Below are positions 15,899 through 24,586 of a stretch of DNA of 39,218 nt, in pieces. Each line of letters opens with the position of its first letter. The stretch's first letter is position 1. This DNA is from BD2-11 clade cluster bacterium bin43 (GTDB taxonomy: Bacteria > Gemmatimonadota > Gemmatimonadetes > Longimicrobiales > Gaopeijiaceae), in the NCBI GenBank assembly GCA_002238605.1, contig MPMR01000034.1, positions 1 to 39,218 on the forward strand, read 5' to 3'. A model generated the notes under the pieces. The model was not told where the DNA came from. It searched no databases and saw only the letters and a program-made list of their open reading frames with translations. Made by a program: the position numbers and the translations under genes.

Positions 15899-18800
15899 AT
15901 GAGACGACGGACTTGCAGCGAGAGCGCGATGACCGGATCCGAGGCCGGGTGCGGTGGAGGTCCGGATGACAGGAGGCGGTTGCGCACGAGGGCTCGGGTT
16001 GCCGCCGCGCTCGCCTGCGTCTTGGCGTTCGCCTGTGCCGACGAGCCCACTGGACCTCCGGCTTCGTTTTCCGTATCGGTCGCCGCGCCTCCGGCTTCGT
16101 CGTTCACCGTTGGCGATACGCTCCGGCTCGAGGCGGAGATCCGGGACCATCGGGGGGGGGCGTTGCGTGGCGCTGTCGTCGCGTGGTCGAGCAGCGATGC
16201 GCGGGTGGTGTCGGTCGGCCCGGGCGGGGTCGTCACGGCGGTCAGCCCGGGGACCGCGACGATCACGGCGGCCTCGGGCGGCGCTTTGGGGACCGTTCAA
16301 CTCTCGGTGGCCGATCCCGAGATCGCCGTGCTCAGTTGGCTCTACGGGTATACGGGCGGCAGCCGCTGGACCAACAACGACAACTGGTGGAGCGACGAGG
16401 ACCTGGACGACTGGTACGGGGTCGATGTCGACAGCGCCGGCCGGATCGTGGGGCTGGACCTCCAGGACAACAACCTGACGGGCCACATCCCCGCCGCGCT
16501 GGGCGACTTGAGCGACCTCCGCTACCTCAATCTCTCCGGCAACCTCCTGACCGGGGAGATTCCCCCGGAACTCGGAGGCCTGGAGCAACTGCACGACCTC
16601 TTGTTGCACAGGAACGGCTTGACCGGCTCAATCCCCGCCGAACTCGGCAACCTCCATAGTCTGGAGCGGCTGCGTCTCAACTTCAACCAACTGACGGGCT
16701 CGATCCCCTCCGAACTCGGCGACCTCGAATCGCTGAGAGCCATGTGGGCATACGCCAATGAGCTGACGGGCCCGATTCCCTCCGAACTCGGCGACCTCGA
16801 ATCGCTACGGACCCTCAACCTCAGCGGCAACGACCTGACGGGCCCGATTCCCTCCGAACTCGGCGACCTCGAATCGCTGTTGAATCTAGTGCTCGCTGAC
16901 AACGACCTGACCGGCTCGATTCCGGCGGCTCTGGGCGGGCTCGACAGCCTCGGGGTTCTGCAGCTCAGCCACAACGACCTGACCGGCTCGATTCCAGCGG
17001 CACTCGGAGGGCTTGAGGACCTCAAGACCTTGTGGCTCAGCCACAACCGGCTGACCGGCAACGTTCCTTCGGAACTCGGCGGCCTCTCCGCCTTAGCTTG
17101 GCTCCTGCTCGGAGACAACGACTTGTCGGGACCGTTGCCGCTGGCGCTCAAGGAATTGCCGCTTTTCGTCTTCGGCTACGCAGACACGGAACTGTGCGTC
17201 CCGGTGAACACCTCGTTCCGGGCGTGGCTGGAGTCCATTCCCGAGCACGAGGGCACGGGGGTCGATTGCGGCGGCAGCCCAGCCGGTGACCGCGCGGTGC
17301 TGGAGGCGCTCTACGACTCCACGACCGGCCCGAACTGGACGGACGACGCGAACTGGAAGTCGGACAGGCCCCTGAACGACTGGTACCGGGTGACGGCGAC
17401 CGCGGCCGACGCCGTGACGGGGGTTCGCCTACACGGAAACAACTTGGTTGGCGTGCTACCACCCGAACTGGGCGACCTCGCGCTCTTGGAAGACTTACAA
17501 CTGTACGACAATTCGTTGAGCGGGGCGATCCCCTCCGAACTCGGCAACCTCGAATCGCTGGAGTGGCTGCACCTCCAGGACAACGGTCTGACCGGCTCGA
17601 TCCCACCGCAGCTCGCCAACCTCGAGTCGCTGGAGCTGCTGAACCTCGGTAACAACAAACTGACCGGCTCGATCCCCCGGGAACTCGGCAACCTCGAATC
17701 GCTGGAATATCTGTACCTCCAACACAACGGCCTGACCGGCTTGGGCCTGACCGGCTCGATCCCCCTGGAACTGGGCAACCTCGAATCGCTGACGGACCTG
17801 CGCTTCCAGGACAACGGGCTGACGGGCTCCATCCCCCGGGAACTCGGCGACCTCGAATCGCTGGAGATCCTGTACCTCTACAGCAACGGTTTGACGGGCT
17901 CGATCCCCCGGGAACTCGGCGACCTCGAATCGCTGCGGCAGCTGTATCTCTATGACAACGAGCTGAGCGGGGCCATCCCTGTGGAGTTTGCAAGATTGGA
18001 AAGCCTGGAAGACTTGAGCGTCCGCGGCAATGACCTGTGCGTACCCCGGAGCGATGCCGGGTTCATGGCTTGGCTCGAAGGACTGGACTACCACGACACG
18101 GACGGCCTGCCCTCCTGCCCCTCGACAGCGGGCGACCGGGCCATTCTGGAGATCTTCTACAACTCGACAGGGGGGGACGACTGGACCACCAACACCAACT
18201 GGCTCACGGACGCGCCGCTGAACGACTGGTACGGCGTGACGGCGTACACGGAGGACGAAGTCTCGAAGCTGAGTCTCCTGAACAACGAGCTGACGGGCTC
18301 GATCCCGCCGGAGCTCGGCGACCTCGAATCGCTGGAGTGGCTGCAACTCTCGCTCAACAAGTTGTCGGGCTCGATCCCGCCGGAACTCGGCGACCTCGAA
18401 TCGCTGGAGACCCTGTACCTCGATAACAACGAGTTGACGGGCTCGATCCCGCCGGAACTCGGCGACCTCGCGCACTTGGAGGACCTAGCGCTTTACAACA
18501 ATCCGTTGACCGGGGCCATCCCCTCCGAACTCGGCAACCTCGAGTCGCTGACGCGCCTGCGCCTCCAGAACAACGGGCTGACGGGCTCGATCCCGCCGGA
18601 ACTCGGCGACCTCGGATCGCTGGAGTCGCTGTCCCTCCATAACAACGAGCTGACGGGCTCGATCCCGCCGAAGCTCGGCGACCTCGAATCGCTGACCTAC
18701 CTGGACCTCTATAGGAACAAGTTGACCGGCTCGATCCCACCGGAACTGGGCAACCTCGAATCGCTGACGCGCCTGTTGCTCCATAACAACGAGCTGACGG

Positions 18801-20323
18801 GCTCGATCCCGCCGGAGCTCGGCGACCTCGGATCGCTGGAGTGGCTGGGGCTCACCAGCAACGGGTTGACGGGGTCAATCCCACCGGAGCTCGGCGACCT
18901 CGAATCGCTGACGTACCTGCACCTCCATAACAACGAGCTGGCGGACTCGATCCCACCGGAACTGGGCGACCTCGAATCGCTGAAGGAGCTGTTCCTCGAG
19001 GACAACGGGTTGACGGGACCGATCCCACCGGAACTGGGCGACCTCGAATCGCTGGAGTGGCTGAGCCTCCACAGCAACAAGTTGACGGGCTCGATTCCGT
19101 CCGCGCTCGGCCGTCTGTCCAGCCTGACTCGGCTGCACATCAACGACAACCTTGTAAAGGGACCTTTGCCGCTGGAGTTGTCGGAAGTGCCGCTGCAAAC
19201 GTTCCACTACTACAACACCGACCTTTGCGTGCCGGCAAACGACGCGCTCCGGCAGTGGCTCGACGGCATTGGCGACCACCGGGGCACCGGCGTGGATTGT
19301 GATTCCGGCAACCGCCCGCCGACGACAGTGGCCTCGGTTACGTTGCCAACCTTGCAGGCGGGCGATGTCGTGATCGTGAACGTGGCCTTCGTCTTCCACG
19401 ACCCGGACGGCGATGCGCTGACCTACACGGCGGCGAGTTCGGACACCGCCGTCGCCACCGTCTCCGTTTCGGATAGCATCGTCACCGTCACCGCGGTCGC
19501 CGCGGGCACCGCAGACGTCACCGTCACCGCGACCGATCCCGATGGGCTCTCCGTGTCGTCCAGCATGAGCGTCACGGTCACGGGAGGCTCGGGCGGGTTC
19601 CGCGACAATTTCGACTCCAGCGCCAGCCTCACCGACTGGACGATAGACAACGCCGACGCCGACATCGCCTCTGGCGTCCTGCGTCTGACCAACCGCGTCG
19701 AGGAAATATTGGGATTGGCGGAGCGCCGCGGGCCGCCGTCACTGACGGGCTGGACGATCGCCGCCAGAATGGGTCGGGTTGCAGGGGAGGCGAGCCCCGG
19801 CGTGATCTCGTTCACCGGGCACGACCGGTTTGCCGCCATCAGCTTCGAGCTTGCGACCAGGGACTCGACGAACTACGAGGTCGCCCTGTTCGACGAGGAA
19901 GCGGATCGATGGGTGTCGGTGACGAACATGTCCGGCCATTCGGAGGCCGTGATGGAGGACGCGGCCGCGTTCACCGACGTCACGCTCGGCTCGGAAGGCG
20001 ATGACTTTGTCGCGTACGCGGACAACGACTCGCGGGACGAGCCGGCGGAACTGTTCAGATTCGACATGGACAACACGAGTCTGGACGGCGTGGCGTTGCG
20101 CGAGTTCCTGTACGATCTGACCGGGCTGTGGCTCATCAATTCGGGGCCGGTGGGCCTGACCTCGCTGCACGATTGGGTCGAGGTAACCGGCACGGCGAGC
20201 GGCGCTGCGGCGGTAGCTGCCGCCGCAGTCGGGAGCGGCATCGATCCCGCTTGGACAGCCGACGTTTCGGTCGCGAATCGGGTCCGCGTGGAAGGTGCCG
20301 ACCGCGGTCGGGAGCCGCGCTAG
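15899..20323 (+). CDS. Giant LRR surface lipoprotein with Big2, cadherin-like and lectin-like domains, no protease
   Basis: The predicted product is 1474 residues; ATG 15899 follows AAGAGAG, and its first codons align with those of the genes at 1564 and 20390. A hydrophobic segment ending CVLAFAC (Cys46) is probably a lipoprotein signal with an imperfect lipobox. Domains in order: one Big2 (~55-140); three LRR modules, each with a W-rich N-cap, with about 10, 8 and 13 repeats of the NxLTGSIPPELGDLESL type (~181-421, ~508-704, ~789-1097); two-Cys caps after each; an Ig/cadherin-like domain with FHDPDGDALTYTA (~1140-1238); and a beta-rich ~200-residue domain starting DNFDSSASLTDWTIDN, which resembles concanavalin-A-like lectin folds. 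No HExxH is present, so it is probably a binding partner rather than an enzyme. The next paralogue starts 66 bases downstream without its own control module, so the two are probably one transcript. Confidence 0.8.
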   Translation: MRRRTCSESAMTGSEAGCGGGPDDRRRLRTRARVAAALACVLAFACADEPTGPPASFSVSVAAPPASSFTVGDTLRLEAEIRDHRGGALRGAVVAWSSSDARVVSVGPGGVVTAVSPGTATITAASGGALGTVQLSVADPEIAVLSWLYGYTGGSRWTNNDNWWSDEDLDDWYGVDVDSAGRIVGLDLQDNNLTGHIPAALGDLSDLRYLNLSGNLLTGEIPPELGGLEQLHDLLLHRNGLTGSIPAELGNLHSLERLRLNFNQLTGSIPSELGDLESLRAMWAYANELTGPIPSELGDLESLRTLNLSGNDLTGPIPSELGDLESLLNLVLADNDLTGSIPAALGGLDSLGVLQLSHNDLTGSIPAALGGLEDLKTLWLSHNRLTGNVPSELGGLSALAWLLLGDNDLSGPLPLALKELPLFVFGYADTELCVPVNTSFRAWLESIPEHEGTGVDCGGSPAGDRAVLEALYDSTTGPNWTDDANWKSDRPLNDWYRVTATAADAVTGVRLHGNNLVGVLPPELGDLALLEDLQLYDNSLSGAIPSELGNLESLEWLHLQDNGLTGSIPPQLANLESLELLNLGNNKLTGSIPRELGNLESLEYLYLQHNGLTGLGLTGSIPLELGNLESLTDLRFQDNGLTGSIPRELGDLESLEILYLYSNGLTGSIPRELGDLESLRQLYLYDNELSGAIPVEFARLESLEDLSVRGNDLCVPRSDAGFMAWLEGLDYHDTDGLPSCPSTAGDRAILEIFYNSTGGDDWTTNTNWLTDAPLNDWYGVTAYTEDEVSKLSLLNNELTGSIPPELGDLESLEWLQLSLNKLSGSIPPELGDLESLETLYLDNNELTGSIPPELGDLAHLEDLALYNNPLTGAIPSELGNLESLTRLRLQNNGLTGSIPPELGDLGSLESLSLHNNELTGSIPPKLGDLESLTYLDLYRNKLTGSIPPELGNLESLTRLLLHNNELTGSIPPELGDLGSLEWLGLTSNGLTGSIPPELGDLESLTYLHLHNNELADSIPPELGDLESLKELFLEDNGLTGPIPPELGDLESLEWLSLHSNKLTGSIPSALGRLSSLTRLHINDNLVKGPLPLELSEVPLQTFHYYNTDLCVPANDALRQWLDGIGDHRGTGVDCDSGNRPPTTVASVTLPTLQAGDVVIVNVAFVFHDPDGDALTYTAASSDTAVATVSVSDSIVTVTAVAAGTADVTVTATDPDGLSVSSSMSVTVTGGSGGFRDNFDSSASLTDWTIDNADADIASGVLRLTNRVEEILGLAERRGPPSLTGWTIAARMGRVAGEASPGVISFTGHDRFAAISFELATRDSTNYEVALFDEEADRWVSVTNMSGHSEAVMEDAAAFTDVTLGSEGDDFVAYADNDSRDEPAELFRFDMDNTSLDGVALREFLYDLTGLWLINSGPVGLTSLHDWVEVTGTASGAAAVAAAAVGSGIDPAWTADVSVANRVRVEGADRGREPR
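16440..19140 (+). repeat. 72-bp tandem LRR-coding repeats in three blocks
   Basis: Units of 72 bases (24 codons) recur about thirty times within the LRR gene. The core is CTGACGGGCTCGATCCC followed by a segment encoding PELGDLESL. Neighbouring units are often nearly identical in DNA, most clearly at 18270-19100, so the array is growing or being homogenised by recombination. One unit (17729-17757) contains a 15-base direct repeat, GGCCTGACCGGCT twice, adding five residues and breaking the 24-residue period. Confidence 0.85.
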
Positions 20324-20389
20324 AGCCCGATGCACCCGGGTCAGATGCCGGGGCCCCAAGTGCGCCCAAGACAGGAAAGAATGCAGTCG

Positions 20390-23300
20390 ATGAGAGCACA
20401 AACGTGCACCGAGAACACGATGACCGGATTCAGCGCCGGACGGATTGGGGGGCAGTTGGGCGTTAGAGGCCGGGTTGCTGCCGCGCTCGCCTGCGTCCTG
20501 GCGTTCGCCTGCGCCGACGAACCCACCGGACCGCCGGGGTCGTTTGCAGTATCGGTTGCCGCGCCGCAAACCGAGCCCTTCACTGTGGGCGATACGCTCC
20601 GGCTCGAGGCGGAGGTCCGGGACCGGCGGGGGGAGGCATTCCCCGGCGTGGCCATCACGTGGTCGAGCAGTGATCCGCGGGTGGCGTCGGTGGATCCGGC
20701 CGGGGTTGTCACAGGGGTCGCCCCGGGGACGGCGACCATCACGGCGACCTCCGGCACCGCTTCAGGGACGCTTCAGCTTTCGGTGGCCGATCCCGTCTAC
20801 GCGGTCCTCACGGCGCTCTACGTGAAGACAGGCGGCGGCGACTGGACCAACAGCGACAACTGGCTGAGCGACGAGGACCTGGACACCTGGTACGGGGTCG
20901 ACACCGACAGCACGGGCCGGGTCGTGGGGCTCGACCTCGAGGGCAACAACCTGATCGGTCACATCCCGCCCGAACTGGGCGACTTGGAACACCTGCGCCG
21001 CCTTGACCTCGCCGGCAACCGCCTGAACGGCGAGATTCCGCCGGAGCTGGCGAATCTCGGTCAACTCGAGGACCTTGAGTTGCATACGAACCGCTTGACG
21101 GGCGGCATTCCCCGGGAGCTGGCAACGCTCGAGCACCTGTACAAGCTCGTGCTGCACACGAACGGCCTGACGGGCTCGATTCCGCCTGAGCTGGGAACCC
21201 GCGAGCAGCTGTACGAACTCGAACTCCACTCCAATGCCCTGAGCGGCGGGATTCCGCCGGCGCTCGGCAACCTGGAGAACTTGGGGCTCCTCCACCTCCA
21301 CTCCAACGCCCTGACGGGCGGGATTCCGGCGGAGTTGGGCAACCTCGCGAACCTGCGCGAACTCAACCTCAGCGACAACGCCCTGACCGGCACGATCCCC
21401 CCGGAACTCGGCGGGCTCGCCAGCGTGACGCGGCTGTGGCTCAGCCACAACGAACTCTCCGGCCCCGTGCCCGCCCGTCTGGGCGAACTTGCCGATCTCG
21501 AGTGGCTCCTGATCGGCAACAATCGCCTGTCGGGGCCCTTGCCACTCGCGCTGGGTGGGTTGCCGCTCAAGGTCTTCGGCTATGTCGGCACCGAGCTGTG
21601 CGTCCCGGCCGACGCGTCGTTCCGGGCTTGGCTGGACTCCATTTCCTCGCACCAGGGAACGGGGGTCGATTGCGGCGCTCCATTATCGGACCGCGACGTC
21701 TTGGTGGCGCTCTACCACGCGACCGACGGGCCGAACTGGGTCGACAACGAGAACTGGCTGAGTGACAAGCCGCTTGGGGAATGGTACGGGGTGTACGCCG
21801 ACGCTAACGGGCGGGTGGTAGCGCTCAGCCTGAACCGCAACAAACTGGTCGGACCCATCCCGACCGAACTCGGCCACCTCGCGGCCTTGAAACAACTGTC
21901 ACTCTTTGGCAACGATCTTAGCGGTCGGATTCCGCCCGAAATCGGCAACCTCAACGCTCTGGAGTATCTGACACTCGATGGCAACGACCTTAGCGATCCG
22001 ATTCCAGCCGAGATCGGCCACCTCGCGGCCTTGAAACGACTGTCACTCTATGGCAACGACCTTAACGGCCGGATTCCGCCCGAGATCGGCAACCTCAACG
22101 CTCTGGAGTATCTGGAACTCGCTTGGAACGCGTTCAGCGGCCCGATTCCGTCCGAGATCGGCAACCTCGCCGCCCTGGAATACCTCGGGTTCTACTGCAA
22201 CCGCTACATCGGCAGCTCTCGGGTCTACTGCTCCGGTAACATCAACGGCCCGATCCCACCCGAGATTGGCAATCTCGCGGCCTTGAAACGACTGAACCTT
22301 TTCGGCAACGGGTTTAGCGGCCCGATTCCGTCCGAGATCGGCGACCTTACCGCTTTGGAAAACCTGCAGCTCGGCAATAACAACCTGACCGGTCCCATTC
22401 CGCCGTGGATCGGTCGCCTCTCGGCACTGAAGGAGCTGGACCTCGCCCGCAACCGCTTCAGCGGCCCGCTGCCTCGCCAAATCGGCGACCTTGCCCGCTT
22501 GGAAGCACTGGACCTCCGCCGAAACAACCTCACCGGACCGGTCCCACCCGAGATCGGTCAGCTCGCAAGCCTTGGGGTGCTGAACCTCACCAGTAACAAA
22601 CTCTTGGGACCGGTGCCACCCGAGTTTGCCGGTTTGATCGGGCTGAAGGTTGTCAGCTTCAACGACAACCGTGGCATGGCCGGCACCCTTCCGAACGGCC
22701 TGACCGCCCTCCGGGAACTTGAAGTGCTCCAGGCCTCGGGCACCGGGCTGTGCGCGCCGTCGAACCCCGGCTTCTTGGCGTGGCTGGAGGGAATCGGCAA
22801 CCGCCGGATACGGCCCTGCGTCGAGCAGTTGCCTGCGGCGTACCTGACCCAAGCCGTGCAGTCGCGCGAGTTTCCCGTCCCTCTGGTGGCGGGCGAGCGG
22901 GCTCTGCTGCGCGTGTTCCCGACGACTCGGACGGCCACCAGTGCCGGCATCCCTCCGGTTCGGGCAGGCTTCTGGGTCGATGGCCAAGAGCGCCACGTGG
23001 TGAACATATCGGGCACCTCCTCCCGCATCCCGACCGCGGTGGATCAGGCTTCTCTCGCCAAGTCGGCCAACGCGGAGATTCCGGGCCACGTGGTGCAGCC
23101 CGGCCTCGAGATGGTGATCGAAGTCGACCCGCAGGGCACGCTGGACTCCACGCTCCTGGTTGCGAAGCGGATTCCGGAGGACGGGCGTCTGGCGGTCGAT
23201 GTGCGCGCTATGCCCGCCTTCCGCCTGACCGTCATTCCGTTCCTGTGGAGTACGAGACCGGATTCCCTGGTCTTGGAGACCACCGTGGCGATGGCCGAGG

Positions 23301-24301
23301 ACCCACATGGTCACGAACTTCTCGAGATGACGCGCACTCTATTGCCGGTCGAGGATATCGTAGTCGTCGCACATGAGCCCGTGGTGACGTCGCACAACGA
23401 TGCATTGAAGTTGCTCGGCGAAACGGAAGCGATTCGAGTTCTCGAAGGCGAACGGGGTTACTATATGGGAACCATGACCGGGGCGTTCGCGGGAATCGAC
23501 GGACTCGGTGTGTCAAGCGGTCGGTCGATCTTCTCAAAGGTAGATTTGGGGGAGCGGTCAGAGTATGTCATCGCCCACGAACTGGGACACAACATGAGCC
23601 TCGCTCACGCGCCGTGCGGCACTTCAGGTGACCCCTTCTATCCCTATTCGGATGGATCGATCGGAGCTTGGGGCTACGACTTCGGCAACAGGAGACTGGT
23701 GCATCCGACTACGCAAGACCTCATGTCCTATTGCGCCGGCCCTCTTTGGGTCAGCGACTACCATTTCACCAAGGCGCTGCGGTATCGCCTGGTGGACGAG
23801 AGCCCGCCCGCAGCGGCGGCCGCCGCTGACCGGTCGCTTCTCCTCTGGGGCGGGATGAGCGCCCACGCCGTACCCTACCTAGAACCGGCCTTCATCGTCA
23901 AGGCGCCGCCGGCGCTTCCCGATTCTGCGGGCGAATACCAGATCTCCGGACGGACGGAAACGGGAACGCAACTGTTCGCCCTCCGCTTCGCCATGCCCGC
24001 GACGGCCGACGGCGACGGGAGTTCGTCTTTCGCCTTCGTGCTGCCTGTGCGGACCGAGTGGCAAGGGAACTTGGCCAGCATCAGCCTGACCGGACCCGGC
24101 GGGTCGGCGACCCTCGACGGGGACAGCGACATTCCGGTGGCCATCCTGCGCAACCCGCAAACCGGGAAGGTGCGGGGAATTCTGCGCGACCCGCCGCCTG
24201 TGGCCCAGGCCGCTGCGGACCCAGTGGGGCAAGGCGTCGGAACTGGTGTCGAGGTGCTGTTCAGCCGCGGAATCCCGAGCGGGGACGCTTGGAGACGATG
24301 A
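20390..24301 (+). CDS. Big2-LRR-metalloprotease lipoprotein (M66-like metzincin), paralogue 2
   Basis: The predicted product is 1303 residues. ATG 20390 follows AGGAAAG and its first codons align with those at 15899; an in-frame ATG at 20330 lies only 7 bases after the previous stop and is less likely. The signal segment ends CVLAFAC, as in the upstream paralogue, and one Big2 domain (~50-133) is also shared. Two LRR modules follow (about 10 and 13 repeats, ~178-395 and ~478-782), each with a W-rich N-cap and a two-Cys C-cap; the second contains an inserted loop with two Cys (NRYIGSSRVYCSGNING). The protease region (~817-1137) has HELGHNMSLAH at 1063-1073 and Met-turn DLMSYC (Met1112). Ser replaces the usual Gly of HExxHxxGxxH. 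The C-terminal ~165 residues match the 1564 paralogue, including a closing SRGIPSGDAWRR. It is probably cotranscribed with 15899-20323. It is convergent with druE, 285 bases away. Confidence 0.8.
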   Translation: MRAQTCTENTMTGFSAGRIGGQLGVRGRVAAALACVLAFACADEPTGPPGSFAVSVAAPQTEPFTVGDTLRLEAEVRDRRGEAFPGVAITWSSSDPRVASVDPAGVVTGVAPGTATITATSGTASGTLQLSVADPVYAVLTALYVKTGGGDWTNSDNWLSDEDLDTWYGVDTDSTGRVVGLDLEGNNLIGHIPPELGDLEHLRRLDLAGNRLNGEIPPELANLGQLEDLELHTNRLTGGIPRELATLEHLYKLVLHTNGLTGSIPPELGTREQLYELELHSNALSGGIPPALGNLENLGLLHLHSNALTGGIPAELGNLANLRELNLSDNALTGTIPPELGGLASVTRLWLSHNELSGPVPARLGELADLEWLLIGNNRLSGPLPLALGGLPLKVFGYVGTELCVPADASFRAWLDSISSHQGTGVDCGAPLSDRDVLVALYHATDGPNWVDNENWLSDKPLGEWYGVYADANGRVVALSLNRNKLVGPIPTELGHLAALKQLSLFGNDLSGRIPPEIGNLNALEYLTLDGNDLSDPIPAEIGHLAALKRLSLYGNDLNGRIPPEIGNLNALEYLELAWNAFSGPIPSEIGNLAALEYLGFYCNRYIGSSRVYCSGNINGPIPPEIGNLAALKRLNLFGNGFSGPIPSEIGDLTALENLQLGNNNLTGPIPPWIGRLSALKELDLARNRFSGPLPRQIGDLARLEALDLRRNNLTGPVPPEIGQLASLGVLNLTSNKLLGPVPPEFAGLIGLKVVSFNDNRGMAGTLPNGLTALRELEVLQASGTGLCAPSNPGFLAWLEGIGNRRIRPCVEQLPAAYLTQAVQSREFPVPLVAGERALLRVFPTTRTATSAGIPPVRAGFWVDGQERHVVNISGTSSRIPTAVDQASLAKSANAEIPGHVVQPGLEMVIEVDPQGTLDSTLLVAKRIPEDGRLAVDVRAMPAFRLTVIPFLWSTRPDSLVLETTVAMAEDPHGHELLEMTRTLLPVEDIVVVAHEPVVTSHNDALKLLGETEAIRVLEGERGYYMGTMTGAFAGIDGLGVSSGRSIFSKVDLGERSEYVIAHELGHNMSLAHAPCGTSGDPFYPYSDGSIGAWGYDFGNRRLVHPTTQDLMSYCAGPLWVSDYHFTKALRYRLVDESPPAAAAAADRSLLLWGGMSAHAVPYLEPAFIVKAPPALPDSAGEYQISGRTETGTQLFALRFAMPATADGDGSSSFAFVLPVRTEWQGNLASISLTGPGGSATLDGDSDIPVAILRNPQTGKVRGILRDPPPVAQAAADPVGQGVGTGVEVLFSRGIPSGDAWRR

Positions 24302-24586
24302 CGAGGCGCGCGGCAGGTTCGTGCGGACGGCCCGCATATTCCCGCCATTCGAGTCCGGTTTTCCCGCTTTCACGGCACGGTCCAGCAGGGTCCAGCAAGA
24401 CGGCAGAAAACGCAGATCGTGCAGTCCTGTATGTAGTTAGAAGATCTCCTGCCGCAATTGAGGTCACCCGTGACCCGCCGTTACGTGAGGGTTAGGAGTT
24501 TCGTAGCCAAGTTGGTTTCTCGCCCTGCGCCGCCAGGTGCGCGTCGAGCGCTGCCTAGCTTGATTGTAGTATCGCATCGTAGTGCA

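Noticed and set aside
16440-19140. Possible CRISPR-like array of regular repeats
   Set aside because: The period is 72 bases with coding LRR sequence throughout; there are no unique spacers or cas genes.
24375-24400. Short direct repeat GGTCCAGCA as an attachment site
   Set aside because: The two copies are only about ten bases apart and there is no integrase or matching distal copy in the window.
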